64,000 nt of DNA from Pedobacter sp. WC2423 (GTDB lineage Bacteria; Bacteroidota; Bacteroidia; Sphingobacteriales; Sphingobacteriaceae), in NCBI RefSeq assembly GCF_040822065.1, contig NZ_CP162005.1:1240001-1304000 (forward strand), in the 5' to 3' direction. Below are positions 43,890 through 54,040 of the stretch, one piece after another (positions within the stretch are counted from its first letter, which is position 1; every line of letters starts with the position of its first letter). The position numbers were made by a program, and so were the translations under genes. The notes below the pieces were generated by a model. The model made no database searches. It was not told the origin of the DNA and saw only the letters and a list, made by a program, of their open reading frames with translations.

Positions 43890-45740
43890 TTAATTCAAGC
43901 TAAAAGCTTCCCATCCTGAGATAGCTGGCCTGGTGCAGGTCATTTCATTTACACCATTTTCTGAAGAAAGATATAAGCCATTATTGCCACGGAAAGAAAT
44001 TTTACCATCAGCATTAACTACCCAGTCGAATTTTTCCCATTCACTGATGGTCGCTCTGCTGCAAGTCACTGATGCGGCACCATTTTCGGAAGAAACATAT
44101 TTATTCATAGACATCAGGGCAATTTTACCACCACCTGCGTCTACAACGGTGAATTTTTCCCAGTCTCCAGGAGTAGCTCTGTTACACCACATGGATTTAA
44201 CTCCGTTTTCGCCACTCACAAACTGGTTGTTGAAACCTCTTAAACTGACTACCTGTCCGATAGGCGCTGTACCTGGGTTTCCGGTAGTAGAACCAGACCA
44301 TTTGAAGGTAGCTACTGCACCTGCAGGAAGGGTATAAGTGAAAGATTGTGCTCCCCATTTAACTTTAAAGGTATTGCTTGATGACCCGCTGTTAGAGGCG
44401 ATCAGCACTTTAGTACCATCGGTGTTTTTAAAGGTTACATTCTGGATGCTGCCAGCGATGCTGGAGGCAATCCTTACTGCTCCAGGTCTTACAAATTTAG
44501 AAGCGTGTGCAATAATATAATAGGATACATTTCTGGTAACATTGCTTCCGTTAACTGTTAAAGCACCTTCACAATTACTGCATCCGCCTTGCGTGTGCGG
44601 GCCATAATTTTGGTCAGCAGCAAGATTCCATTCCAATACATTACGGCTCCAGTTTCTTGTAGCACCTATAATCAGCGTATTCACATGCCATTGGAGATCA
44701 CCGGCGAAATTGCCTGGCCCGCCAACCCATTGCTCTGTGAAATAAATGTTTTTATCAGGATAAGCGTTATGTACATCAGTCAAGGCACCGATATTTCCAC
44801 TATATAAGTGAAAAGCTGAACCGTCAACGTAAGCATTTGCTGCAGCGTCATTCAGTACAGCCAGCGGGTAATCAGTACGATCGGTATTGTGATCATAAGC
44901 AATAATTTTGGTCTTAATCTGGTTTGCACTGAATTGTGGCCCAAGATTGTTTTTGATAAAATTAGCCTGGTCAGTAGCTTGCATCACCATACTTGGATTG
45001 TTATATGGGTTTAAAGGTTCATTTTGCGGGGTTATTGCATCAATAGTGATTCCCTGATCGCGCATCGCTTTAATGTATTTTACCAGATATCTTGCATACG
45101 CATCATAATATTCTGGTTTTAAACTGCCATTCACATAAGCTCCGTTTGTTTTCATCCAGATTGGGGCAGTCCATGGAGAACCCAGGATTTTAATATTCGG
45201 ATTGATAGCCAGAATACTTTTTAATACAGGAACCAGATCTGTCATTTCACGGCTGATACTAAAATTATTCAGGTTATTATCTGTCTGGCCAGCTGGAAGA
45301 TCATTATAAGTAAATGGCTGAGCACTTAAATCAGAGGCCCCGATAGAAATTCGTAAATAACTGATACCAATGCCGGATCCGGTTGTGGCGAATAATTCCT
45401 GAAGCAGGGTGTTTTTTTGTCCTGCGCCAAGTCCGTTAATTAAAGAGGCACTTGCTCCGGTTAAGGTATAGCCAAAACCATCAATTCCCTGGTAGGAAGT
45501 CGCTTCGTCCACGTTAATGGTTGATAGATTAGTTCCTGCATCTGGCGCGAAGGTTACATTGGCTTGTGTTTGCAATAACTTGCTTTTGTCGGACGTCGTT
45601 ATCCATACACTTACAGCTTCATTAGCACGTACAATTGTTGGCTCCGCCGCTGCTCCAGCGGATGAGAGATCCTTTTTACAGGAAAATAAGACGGCAAAGC
45701 ACAGGAGTGCACAGCCTGATAAAGACATGTTTTTGTTCAT
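43890..45740 (-). CDS. GH30 beta-glycosidase lipoprotein with C-terminal fascin-like domain
   Basis: The 616-residue protein has a lipobox (cysteine 21), a GH30 catalytic domain (about 65-475) with acid/base E241 in ITPQNEPLNP and nucleophile E336 in IYFTEQWVGG, then a fascin-like beta-trefoil domain (about 495-616) with three copies of a S-x-E-N-G...W-E-x-F repeat. GH30 enzymes include endo-beta-1,6-glucanases and glucosylceramidases; next to GH16 a beta-1,6-glucanase is most likely. The fascin-like domain probably binds the glucan. It is the first gene of the operon. Confidence 0.92.
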   Translation of the reverse strand: MNKNMSLSGCALLCFAVLFSCKKDLSSAGAAAEPTIVRANEAVSVWITTSDKSKLLQTQANVTFAPDAGTNLSTINVDEATSYQGIDGFGYTLTGASASLINGLGAGQKNTLLQELFATTGSGIGISYLRISIGASDLSAQPFTYNDLPAGQTDNNLNNFSISREMTDLVPVLKSILAINPNIKILGSPWTAPIWMKTNGAYVNGSLKPEYYDAYARYLVKYIKAMRDQGITIDAITPQNEPLNPYNNPSMVMQATDQANFIKNNLGPQFSANQIKTKIIAYDHNTDRTDYPLAVLNDAAANAYVDGSAFHLYSGNIGALTDVHNAYPDKNIYFTEQWVGGPGNFAGDLQWHVNTLIIGATRNWSRNVLEWNLAADQNYGPHTQGGCSNCEGALTVNGSNVTRNVSYYIIAHASKFVRPGAVRIASSIAGSIQNVTFKNTDGTKVLIASNSGSSSNTFKVKWGAQSFTYTLPAGAVATFKWSGSTTGNPGTAPIGQVVSLRGFNNQFVSGENGVKSMWCNRATPGDWEKFTVVDAGGGKIALMSMNKYVSSENGAASVTCSRATISEWEKFDWVVNADGKISFRGNNGLYLSSENGVNEMTCTRPAISGWEAFSLN

Positions 45741-46192
45741 AGGGCAGATTGATAATATTTGGTTTTTGGTTTAGGGAACGGCCGTAATGTGACTCAAATG
45801 AGAGAGAAAAGGGGATAACCCAGATAAAATATAGTTACAATATAATGCATTATTTAATAACATTTTGCTAATTAATTTAATATTTCATGAAAAATGTTTA
45901 TAAACTGTATTTATTGTTAAATAGAATTTCTTTCCTTTTATGGAAACAAGATTTTAAACATGAATCGTAATAGCGTTAATTTTACACTATGAAAAACAAT
46001 TAAACCTTTTAGTAAAAATATATTAGCTATTAAACCATTATTTATTTAACATAAAAAGCTTATTATGTTTAAATATTTAATCAGAAATTCTCTTACAGAA
46101 TAAAATTTGCTTAGAAACAAGTTTATTACACAAGCTTTGCAACAATTGAAATTCACCTGTGTCTTATCATCAAATTACCAACCTAAAACCAA
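45741..46192. other. Divergent promoter region of the glucan locus
   Basis: This 452-bp AT-rich stretch separates the GH30 operon (minus) from the TonB-dependent receptor gene (plus). I see no gene. It has a near-perfect 22-bp palindrome at 46048-46069, listed separately. No exact TTTG/TAnnTTTG pair could be placed. Confidence 0.6.
46048..46069. promoter_or_regulatory. 22-bp near-perfect palindrome
   Basis: AACATAA and TTATGTT flank a centre that contains AAGCTT; 20 of 22 bases are symmetric. It lies 123 bp upstream of the receptor ATG, between divergent genes, so it is a candidate operator for the glucan locus. Confidence 0.55.
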
Positions 46193-48625
46193 ATGACCAG
46201 GAACTACGCAACCTTATTCTTTTTATGCTGCCTCTCTATTTTTTTTACTTTACCTGCTGCCGCACAATCTCCAACAGGCACAATTAAAGGTTCGGTCATT
46301 GATTCTGCCACAAACAAACCGATCGATTTTATGACTATTGCGCTTAAAAGGGATAATACTGTGATTAAAACGATGGTCGTTAATGCCTCCGGAAACTTTA
46401 GTTTTGAGAAGATCGCTCCGGGAAAATATATGGTAACTGCAATGGCCATGGGTTATAACGCCAAAAACGTTTCAGTAACGCTTACAAACGGAGCTGCTGA
46501 TTTAGGAAGCATCCTGATGGTTTCCCAATCCAATAATTTAAAGGAAGTTTCAGTTACTGCTGACCGTCCTTTGATTAAACAGGAAATTGACCGGATTAGT
46601 TATGATATACAGGCAGATCCTGAAAGCAAAGGGCTTACGGTGCTGGATATGATGCGTAAAGTTCCCTTACTGTCATTAGATGCAGATGATAATATCAAAT
46701 TAAAAGGAAGCGGAAATTATAAGATACTGATTAATGGTAAGCCTTCTACGATGGTAGCCAGAAGTCCGAAGGATGTATTACGCAGTATGCCGGCTTCTTC
46801 TATTCTTAGAATAGAGGTGATTACTACGCCACCTGCTAAATATGATAGTGAAGGCTTATCTGGTATTATCAATATCATTACTTCAAAGAAAATTGATAAC
46901 GGCTATAACGGGAGTTTAAATTTACGTTATCAGGGGCCGGTTGGCGGGCCTGGAATGGGAAGTTTCGTTACTATTAAACAAGGTAAATTCGGAATGACAG
47001 CTTATGGAGGAACTGGTTTTTACAGTTCTCCAACAACAGCATCTTCTACAATTAGAACAACCACCGGAGATTTACCGACTACCTTAGTCAGTAATGGCAC
47101 ACGCAGATTTGATAACAATTTCCGTTATGGTGGTGTGGAGTTAAGTTATGAAATTGACACCTTAAATTTAGTCACGATGGAATTGAATCCTTACGGAGGC
47201 TATAATAAATCTTATACCGGTCAGTTATTCAGTTTAAAGGATGGTCATAACAGTATTGGTTACCATCAGCTGGGTACAAACAGATTCGGATGGAATGGTT
47301 TTGATGCGACACTGAATTACCAGCTAGGTTTCAAAGGCCATAAAGATCGTCTGCTGACTTTTTCTTATAAAAACGGTAATTGGGGAAATCCATTGGAAAA
47401 TCACCTGACTTTCCTGGACAGAGCTAATTTCACAGATCCGGACTTCAATCAGAAAAACAATAGCCGCACCAAAGAACAAACGTTGCAACTGGACTATATA
47501 CATCCTTTGAAAAATATTACTGTTGAGGGTGGGGTGAAAGGGATATTGAGAACAAACCAAAGTAATTTTGAGTACGAAAGCCTGAATAGTACAACCGGAG
47601 AATTTGAGACCGACCCTGCACGTACGAATAAATTCAACAATGACCAGGATGTTATTGGCGCTTACAATTCTTATGCTTATAAGCTGAAAGACTGGGGCTT
47701 TAAAGCCGGAATACGTGCTGAAGGGACTTTTGTAAAGGCAGACTTTATTAGTGCCGGATCTAATGTGAATACGAATTATTTTAATCTGATTCCTACTTTA
47801 TCGGTTAACCGTAAATTTAAAGACATGAGCAGTTTGAATTTTGGTTATACGCAAAGAATAGAAAGACCAGGTATTGATAATTTAAATCCCTTTGTAGATC
47901 GCTCTAATCCTAATTTCTGGGCTACGGGTAATCCTGACCTGAAAGCTGTGCTGAGTAATAATTTTGAATTGACTTACAGTAAGTTTAAAAAAGGATCAAT
48001 AAACGCAGGATTAAGTTACCGGTTTGCTAATAACACGATTCAGAATGTTGCAGTCTACAATGAGGAAGATAAAATTACCAGATCTGCATTTTTTAATATA
48101 GGTAAAGATAAAGCATTGAGCACTAACCTGAATATTAACTACCCGATTACTCCAAAATGGAATGTTGCTATGAATGGAAATATTGGTTATATCTGGATTC
48201 AGGGTACTATCGGTGGCCAGCTGACTAAAAATGATGGATTAACAGGACGTGCTTATCTAAATACAGGTTACAAATTTGAGCATGGATGGAAAGCAAATGC
48301 GAGCGCGACCTTTGAAGCACCAGAGATCCAGTTACAGGGACAGACCAGTGCTTTCTTCTTCTCGTCTTTTAGCGGAAGTAAAGAAATTATCAAAGATAAG
48401 CTTACGCTTTCTGCGGGTGTAAACAATGTCTTTTCAAAATTCAGATACTATACCAACGCTACCCAGGGAGCCAATTTTACGCAAAACTATCGTTCACAAA
48501 ATTATAACCGGTCTTTTAATGTGAGTTTGAACTGGCGTTTCGGAAAATTAAAGGATGCTATTAAAAAAAATCAGCGTGGCATTGATAACAGTGATGTGAA
48601 GAAAAGCAGTACTGCGGGAAGTTAA
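46193..48625 (+). CDS. TonB-dependent outer membrane receptor (outer-membrane beta-barrel family)
   Basis: The 810-residue protein has a signal peptide (residues 1-25, ending AAAQ), a carboxypeptidase-regulatory-like domain (about 28-115), a plug domain (about 130-235) with LLSLDADDNIKLKGSGNYKIL and SEGLSGIINIITSKK, and a C-terminal barrel. It lacks a SusD partner and has the shape of the OMP_b-brl_3 family, not SusC. It is divergent from the GH30 operon and may be its importer, but this type is also used for peptide or metal uptake. Confidence 0.85.
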   Translation: MTRNYATLFFLCCLSIFFTLPAAAQSPTGTIKGSVIDSATNKPIDFMTIALKRDNTVIKTMVVNASGNFSFEKIAPGKYMVTAMAMGYNAKNVSVTLTNGAADLGSILMVSQSNNLKEVSVTADRPLIKQEIDRISYDIQADPESKGLTVLDMMRKVPLLSLDADDNIKLKGSGNYKILINGKPSTMVARSPKDVLRSMPASSILRIEVITTPPAKYDSEGLSGIINIITSKKIDNGYNGSLNLRYQGPVGGPGMGSFVTIKQGKFGMTAYGGTGFYSSPTTASSTIRTTTGDLPTTLVSNGTRRFDNNFRYGGVELSYEIDTLNLVTMELNPYGGYNKSYTGQLFSLKDGHNSIGYHQLGTNRFGWNGFDATLNYQLGFKGHKDRLLTFSYKNGNWGNPLENHLTFLDRANFTDPDFNQKNNSRTKEQTLQLDYIHPLKNITVEGGVKGILRTNQSNFEYESLNSTTGEFETDPARTNKFNNDQDVIGAYNSYAYKLKDWGFKAGIRAEGTFVKADFISAGSNVNTNYFNLIPTLSVNRKFKDMSSLNFGYTQRIERPGIDNLNPFVDRSNPNFWATGNPDLKAVLSNNFELTYSKFKKGSINAGLSYRFANNTIQNVAVYNEEDKITRSAFFNIGKDKALSTNLNINYPITPKWNVAMNGNIGYIWIQGTIGGQLTKNDGLTGRAYLNTGYKFEHGWKANASATFEAPEIQLQGQTSAFFFSSFSGSKEIIKDKLTLSAGVNNVFSKFRYYTNATQGANFTQNYRSQNYNRSFNVSLNWRFGKLKDAIKKNQRGIDNSDVKKSSTAGS

Positions 48626-48751
48626 TTGCTATAAATTTAAATCAATTCGCTGACCTGGCTGTTGTTCTGTAAAAGACAATCTATAAATTGCCAATGCTCA
48701 ATAATGGTTCATTGTGGACTGATCAGCGGCAGGATTGTACGGAATAATCGA

Positions 48752-51313
48752 ATGACAAACAAGAAAGAACAAAAATTTACAGGCTTCGTCAAAATACGCG
48801 GAGCACGCGAACATAATCTCAAAAATATAGACCTGGAAATTCCCCGTGATGCATTAGTTGTATTCACGGGTGTTTCTGGTTCCGGCAAGTCTTCATTAGC
48901 TTTCGGCACCTTATATGCGGAGGCGCAACGCCGTTATCTGGAATCGGTATCACCTTATGCCAGAAGGCTCTTTAACCAGATGGCTATTCCCGAAGTTGAT
49001 GAGATAGAAGGTTTACCTCCGGCTATTGCTTTACAACAGCAGCGCGGATCGGGGACTACCCGTTCTTCTGTGGGTAGTGTAACTACTTTATCTAATTTAC
49101 TGAGAATGCTGTATTCCAGAGCCGGAGATTATCCCAAAGGACAAGCTATTATCTATGCCGAAGCATTTTCACCCAATACTCCCGAAGGGGCTTGTCCGGA
49201 ATGCCATGGTTTAGGCAGAGTTTATGAAGTCACTGAGCAGTCTATGGTTCCTGATGATTCTCTGACGATTCGCGAACGTGCTATTGCAGCGTGGCCTGCG
49301 GCATGGTTAGGTCAGAATTTCAGAGATATCCTGACCACATTAGGTTATGATGTAGATGTACCCTGGCGAGATCTTCCGAAAAAAGAAAGAGATTGGATTC
49401 TTTTTACGGAAGAAAAACCGGTAGTACCTGTTTATGCCGGATTTAATCCGGCACAGGTTAAAGACGCACTCAAGAACAAACTGGAACCCAGTTATATGGG
49501 AACATTTACTGGTGCTAAAAAATATGTACTTCATACTTTTGCCAATACGCAGAGCCAGCTGATGAAAAAAAGGGTGTCAAAGTATATGCTGAGTGGCGAG
49601 TGCCCGTTGTGTCATGGCAAACGTTTACGCCAGGAATCTCTCTCTGTGAAATTCGCTGGTCTGGATATTGCGGCGATGTCCAGAGTTACACTTTCTCGCT
49701 TAAATGAGATTTTCAGTCCTTATGTGGAAGAAAAAACCACACGTTTAACTAAAGCGGAAAAGGAGCACCCTGAAAAAGGAATGGTTACGCAGCGGATTGC
49801 TCAGGATTTAGTGGCGCGTATTGGCGTTATGCTGGACCTGGGCCTTGGATATCTGAATCTGGAAAGAAGTACGCCTACACTTTCACCAGGAGAACTACAG
49901 CGTTTAAGATTAGCGACACAGGTACGTTCCAATCTTTTTGGCGTTGTTTACGTATTAGATGAACCCTCAGCAGGATTACATCCGGCAGATACTGAAGCGT
50001 TGCTTCGGGCCCTGGATAGATTAAAGGATTCAGGAAACTCACTTTTTGTTGTAGAACATGAAGTTGATGTGATCCGGCATGCAGACTGGATTGTAGATGT
50101 GGGGCCTTTTGCGGGTGAAAAAGGAGGGCATGTTTTGTATAGCGGGCCGCCTGAAGGACTTCGTCAGGTTGAAAATTCTCAGACCAGGGATTACATTTTC
50201 GGCGCGCAGCATAGCAGTCCTGAAACAACGAGAACACCTAAAGCATGGCTTCGCTTAGAAAACATTACCCGTAACAATCTGAACAACTTAGCTGTTTCTT
50301 TTCCGCTGGGTGTATTTACAAGTGTAACAGGAATTTCAGGTTCTGGAAAAAGCAGTTTAGTAAGCCAGGCATTAGTTGAACTGGTAGCTGGTGAACTGGG
50401 TCAGGAAGCGGAACTTGTTTCAGAAGAAGAGACAGAGAACTTAGAGACTACAAAAGTACTCACAAAGGATGGAAAAATAACAGAGGGGATGGAGGCGATT
50501 AAACGTCTTGTCCGTGTAGATCAAAAGCCGATAGGCAGAACACCAAGATCAAACCTGGCTACTTATACCGGATTGTTTGATCAGGTCAGAAAGCTTTTTG
50601 CAGCAACCGAAATGGCAAAAAGCCGCCGTTATGATGCAGGGCGGTTTTCTTTTAATGTAGTGAAAGGCCGCTGCCCGCATTGTGAGGGTGAAGGGTTTGT
50701 GATGGTTGAGTTGTTGTTTTTACCCAGCGTATATACACCTTGTCCAACTTGTAAGGGTACCAGATATAATCCCAAAACACTTGAAATAAAGTATAAAGAA
50801 AAGAACATTGCCGATGTATTGGGAATGACTGTAGATGCTGCCTGTGAGTTTTTTAGTGCAGAGCCGCAGGTATTCCGCGCATTAGATGTAGTAAGGCAGG
50901 TTGGTTTGGGTTATTTGAGATTGGGACAGCCGGCAACGGAACTTTCTGGTGGTGAGGCACAACGGATTAAACTCGCTACCGAACTTCAGCGGGTTCAGCA
51001 TGGCAATACACTCTATATCCTGGATGAGCCGACCACAGGGCTGCATCCGTCAGATGTAGAGAAATTAATGGTGCAGCTGAATAAGCTTGTGGAACAAGGA
51101 AACACAGTGATAGTAGTAGAGCATGATATGCATGTGATTGCAGCAAGTGATTGGGTAATTGATATTGGCCCTGAAGCGGGTGAAAAAGGAGGGATGGTGG
51201 TCGCTTGCGGCCCTCCGGCACTAGTCGCGAAATCCAAAAATAGCCGTACTGCGCCTTATCTGAATAAATTTTATAATCCTGAACATACATGGAAAAGCCT
51301 GATGCCACTATAA
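48752..51313 (+). CDS. UvrA-like excinuclease ABC subunit (UvrA2 type)
   Basis: The 853-residue protein has two ABC ATPase modules with Walker [10 protein letters not shown] (40-48) and GISGSGKSS (about 527), zinc-finger CPECHGLGR and CPLCHGK in the first half and [17 protein letters not shown] in the second, and the signature [12 protein letters not shown] in the second. The first signature reads [12 protein letters not shown]. It is shorter than UvrA1 (about 940), so it probably lacks the UvrB-binding domain and is a UvrA2, a class linked to DNA-damaging drug tolerance. I start at the ATG at 48752; the frame is open 90 bp upstream. Confidence 0.88.
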   Translation: MTNKKEQKFTGFVKIRGAREHNLKNIDLEIPRDALVVFTGVSGSGKSSLAFGTLYAEAQRRYLESVSPYARRLFNQMAIPEVDEIEGLPPAIALQQQRGSGTTRSSVGSVTTLSNLLRMLYSRAGDYPKGQAIIYAEAFSPNTPEGACPECHGLGRVYEVTEQSMVPDDSLTIRERAIAAWPAAWLGQNFRDILTTLGYDVDVPWRDLPKKERDWILFTEEKPVVPVYAGFNPAQVKDALKNKLEPSYMGTFTGAKKYVLHTFANTQSQLMKKRVSKYMLSGECPLCHGKRLRQESLSVKFAGLDIAAMSRVTLSRLNEIFSPYVEEKTTRLTKAEKEHPEKGMVTQRIAQDLVARIGVMLDLGLGYLNLERSTPTLSPGELQRLRLATQVRSNLFGVVYVLDEPSAGLHPADTEALLRALDRLKDSGNSLFVVEHEVDVIRHADWIVDVGPFAGEKGGHVLYSGPPEGLRQVENSQTRDYIFGAQHSSPETTRTPKAWLRLENITRNNLNNLAVSFPLGVFTSVTGISGSGKSSLVSQALVELVAGELGQEAELVSEEETENLETTKVLTKDGKITEGMEAIKRLVRVDQKPIGRTPRSNLATYTGLFDQVRKLFAATEMAKSRRYDAGRFSFNVVKGRCPHCEGEGFVMVELLFLPSVYTPCPTCKGTRYNPKTLEIKYKEKNIADVLGMTVDAACEFFSAEPQVFRALDVVRQVGLGYLRLGQPATELSGGEAQRIKLATELQRVQHGNTLYILDEPTTGLHPSDVEKLMVQLNKLVEQGNTVIVVEHDMHVIAASDWVIDIGPEAGEKGGMVVACGPPALVAKSKNSRTAPYLNKFYNPEHTWKSLMPL

Positions 51314-51801
51314 GAATGAGATTACCACTTCCAATGGGTAAAGCACTGTTTGCAGGTGTATTGTTATTTATCGGATTTGTAGCTACCTTGATTGTATCTT
51401 TTGAATATCAAAATCAGCTGGAAGAGTTCATCGGAATAAAGCTTGTTCAGATATCAATTGTTACAATAATGATAGTAATGGCTATTCCATGGGTAATTAT
51501 TGCCTGGATACTGATCAGGAGATTTGCACATTACGGACTTTTAAGCTTATACAATGATTATTTAACGATTACGAGTATAGAAAACAGAAAACTAATTAAA
51601 AAATACCCTGCAAATGCAATTGCTTTTATAAAAATACAGCAATGGTCGTATCATTTTACTTTTAAAGGTGATTATAGTTTTAACAGCATAAACATGTCTG
51701 TAGATAAAAATTGTGAAAATCAACTCCAGGAATTCAATCCTGTTTTTCACGCTTTTATCCAGCGAAATCAAATACCTATACAAGAAGGATTGGTACTTTA
51801 A
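51289..51801 (+). CDS. Small membrane protein following uvrA2
   Basis: The 170-residue protein has two membrane segments (about residues 18-37 and 50-71) and a soluble C-terminal domain with beta-strand pattern FHFTFKGDYSFNSINMSV-like. The first ATG at 51289 overlaps the uvrA2 end by 25 nt; the ATG at 51316, three bases after its stop, is an equal alternative. No family is recognised. It may be co-transcribed with uvrA2. Confidence 0.65.
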   Translation: MEKPDATIRMRLPLPMGKALFAGVLLFIGFVATLIVSFEYQNQLEEFIGIKLVQISIVTIMIVMAIPWVIIAWILIRRFAHYGLLSLYNDYLTITSIENRKLIKKYPANAIAFIKIQQWSYHFTFKGDYSFNSINMSVDKNCENQLQEFNPVFHAFIQRNQIPIQEGLVL

Positions 51802-51837
51802 TTTTAAGAATGAACCGAATTAATAAAACAATATAAA

Positions 51838-52044
51838 ATGGAAACTAACCATGTGATACCAGCAGATTTGCAAAAACTGTTTGATCAGAAAGAAATAGCT
51901 TATAAAAACTTTCAGTCATTTTCAGCTTCTTCTAAAAGGATTATCCTGGAATGGATCCTTAAAGCAAAAAAAACTGAAACAAGGGAAAAAAGAATAGTTC
52001 ATACTGTTGAACTTGCTGAAAGAAATATAAAAGCTAATCATTAA
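51838..52044 (+). CDS. YdeI/OmpD-associated-type short protein
   Basis: The 68-residue protein matches the C-terminal OmdA-type module of YdeI-family proteins: IPADLQKLFDQKEIAYKNF, then SASSKRIILEWILKAKKTET-R-KRI. Full-length relatives are about 190 residues, so this is a stand-alone short form. The helical E-W-I-x-x-A-K pattern is the family hallmark. It lies after the small membrane protein gene in the same direction. Confidence 0.78.
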   Translation: METNHVIPADLQKLFDQKEIAYKNFQSFSASSKRIILEWILKAKKTETREKRIVHTVELAERNIKANH

Positions 52045-52142
52045 CAACTGAACTGATAAACCCCTGATTTTAAACATGGCCGGATATTTGATTCCTCTAT
52101 CAACGAATGGGTTTTTTAACCGAGCTACTCATTGTCTATCCT

Positions 52143-54017
52143 ATGTTTAAATTTCCTGTTCTCTTATTTATCCTCAGTATTTCTTTAGTTAATTATAATA
52201 GTGTATTTTCCCAGACTCACGAAATTGACAGGCTAGAATCAAGCATCCCGTTAATTAAAGACAGTATAAAATATGTAGATGTGCTGAACCGGATCGCGAT
52301 TTTATCTCATATGAACTATCGTGATTCCTGTAAGTTTTACGCACAAAAAGCCAAAGCAATAGCTATAAGGCTCAATTACAATAAGGGAATTGCTGATGCT
52401 TTAAATTGCGAGGCTATCTCCAACGTTTCGGTGAATAATTATCTCTCTGCAAAATATTTTAATGATGCACTCCGGATTTACAAATCAATCAATGATCAGG
52501 GAAATGTCTGCCATGTACTCATGAATATTGGTGTGCTGATGTCTGTAGACAAGGATGACAAGGCAGCTTTACGCTATATTTACCTGGCTTATGAAAAGAG
52601 TAAATCCCTGAAGAATGATTCTATCCGCGCGCTGATTATCAGCAATGTCATATCTATAGATCAGAATCTGAGTCAGAAAAAATCAATAAAGTTATTTAAA
52701 GAGGGGCTGGCTATTGCCCAAAAATATAAGGATGAAAGATTACTTTTATTTTACGAACAGGTACGCGCATTACAAATTTACAATGCTGGAGAAAAACAAA
52801 AAGGAATTGCAATACAAACCAGAATACTGCATAAAGCAGATAGTTTAGGTCTTCAATATACAAAAGTAGAGTCTTATATTGGCTTAGGTGATACTTTTCT
52901 TGACTCTGAAAATACACAAGCAGGTCTTGATTATTACAAAAAGGGATTAGATACTTCCAGAAAGTACGGCTACCCTGAATTTTATTTACTACTATCAGAG
53001 CGGTTGTATAATTTTTACAAATCACATAACCAGATGGATAGCGCTTACTTTTATATGTCGCTATTACTTGCTAAACGCGATATGATCAACAAAGCGACCA
53101 ATAAGTCTGGCTATAATTATATGAATTTTGCCTTGAATGAGAATGAAAATAAAGAACTCAGACTGAAGGAGAATTCAAATCTTAAAGTAATAGCTTTGCT
53201 TGGTTGTTTGTTTGCTGTAAGTATGGCTATGTTATTTGTTATTTATCGCTCCTTAAGAATCAAAAGGCAATATGGAGATGTTCAGCGCGAATTACATGAA
53301 GTCGCAATAAAACAAAATAAGGAACTACAGCAAACGAATCATTTTAACACGATGCTGATCTCTGTGATTGCGCACGATATCAGACAACCTTTCAGTACCA
53401 TTGTAATGCTTTCCAGCGTGTTTAATATGGATGTAGATTTGTTAACTGAAGAGGAAAAATTGGAGATCATGGCAGAACTGAGTGAAACTTCACAAAAAAG
53501 CCTCTCTTTCATGGACGGATTACTGGAATGGATTAAATCTCAGAAAAGCGGCTTTAAATACCAGCCTTCAAAACTTATCCTTAACGAACTGATTCCCGAA
53601 GCAAATTCCTTCTTTAAAATAGCTCAGGCCAAAAAGAACATTAAACTGGTTCTGGATATCCCTGCACAAACTGAATTCCATGCGCATCGGCATATGCTGC
53701 TTTTTATTATCCGGAATATGCTGAACAATGCAACTAAATATTCACCAGCAGACGGAATTATTCATATTTCTTCTTATTTAAAAGACCAGCATACTGTAAT
53801 TGCGATCAAGGATCAGGGAGCGGGAATGAATCAGGATAAAGTAGACCAGCTTTTTAAGTCAAATGCAAGTGACTGGGAAAACACAGACGATCAGGGGGCT
53901 GGCCTTGCTCTAAGTATCTCTTATGAAATGGCACTGATGATGGGTGTAAAAATATGGGCCACTAGTAAAATAGGGACTGGCACTACATTTTATCTGTCCA
54001 GGAGCTTAAAAGATTGA
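52143..54017 (+). CDS. TPR-containing sensor histidine kinase
   Basis: The 624-residue protein has a signal peptide, a periplasmic TPR region (about 30-350), a membrane segment near residue 365, a coiled coil and a kinase core: VIAHDIRQPFSTIVMLSSVF with H411, LLFIIRNMLNNATKYS (N-box), IKDQGAGMNQDKV (G1) and DQGAGLALSISYEM (G2). It has no response regulator next to it. The ATG at 52143 gives a better signal peptide than the one at 52107. The ligand is unknown. Confidence 0.88.
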   Translation: MFKFPVLLFILSISLVNYNSVFSQTHEIDRLESSIPLIKDSIKYVDVLNRIAILSHMNYRDSCKFYAQKAKAIAIRLNYNKGIADALNCEAISNVSVNNYLSAKYFNDALRIYKSINDQGNVCHVLMNIGVLMSVDKDDKAALRYIYLAYEKSKSLKNDSIRALIISNVISIDQNLSQKKSIKLFKEGLAIAQKYKDERLLLFYEQVRALQIYNAGEKQKGIAIQTRILHKADSLGLQYTKVESYIGLGDTFLDSENTQAGLDYYKKGLDTSRKYGYPEFYLLLSERLYNFYKSHNQMDSAYFYMSLLLAKRDMINKATNKSGYNYMNFALNENENKELRLKENSNLKVIALLGCLFAVSMAMLFVIYRSLRIKRQYGDVQRELHEVAIKQNKELQQTNHFNTMLISVIAHDIRQPFSTIVMLSSVFNMDVDLLTEEEKLEIMAELSETSQKSLSFMDGLLEWIKSQKSGFKYQPSKLILNELIPEANSFFKIAQAKKNIKLVLDIPAQTEFHAHRHMLLFIIRNMLNNATKYSPADGIIHISSYLKDQHTVIAIKDQGAGMNQDKVDQLFKSNASDWENTDDQGAGLALSISYEMALMMGVKIWATSKIGTGTTFYLSRSLKD

Positions 54018-54040
54018 GCATAAATTCATCATTATTGAGC

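Noticed and set aside
48662-48751. An N-terminal extension of the UvrA-like protein from base 48662.
   Set aside because: The extra residues are cysteine-rich and unlike UvrA; the ATG at 48752 precedes the family start [20 protein letters not shown].
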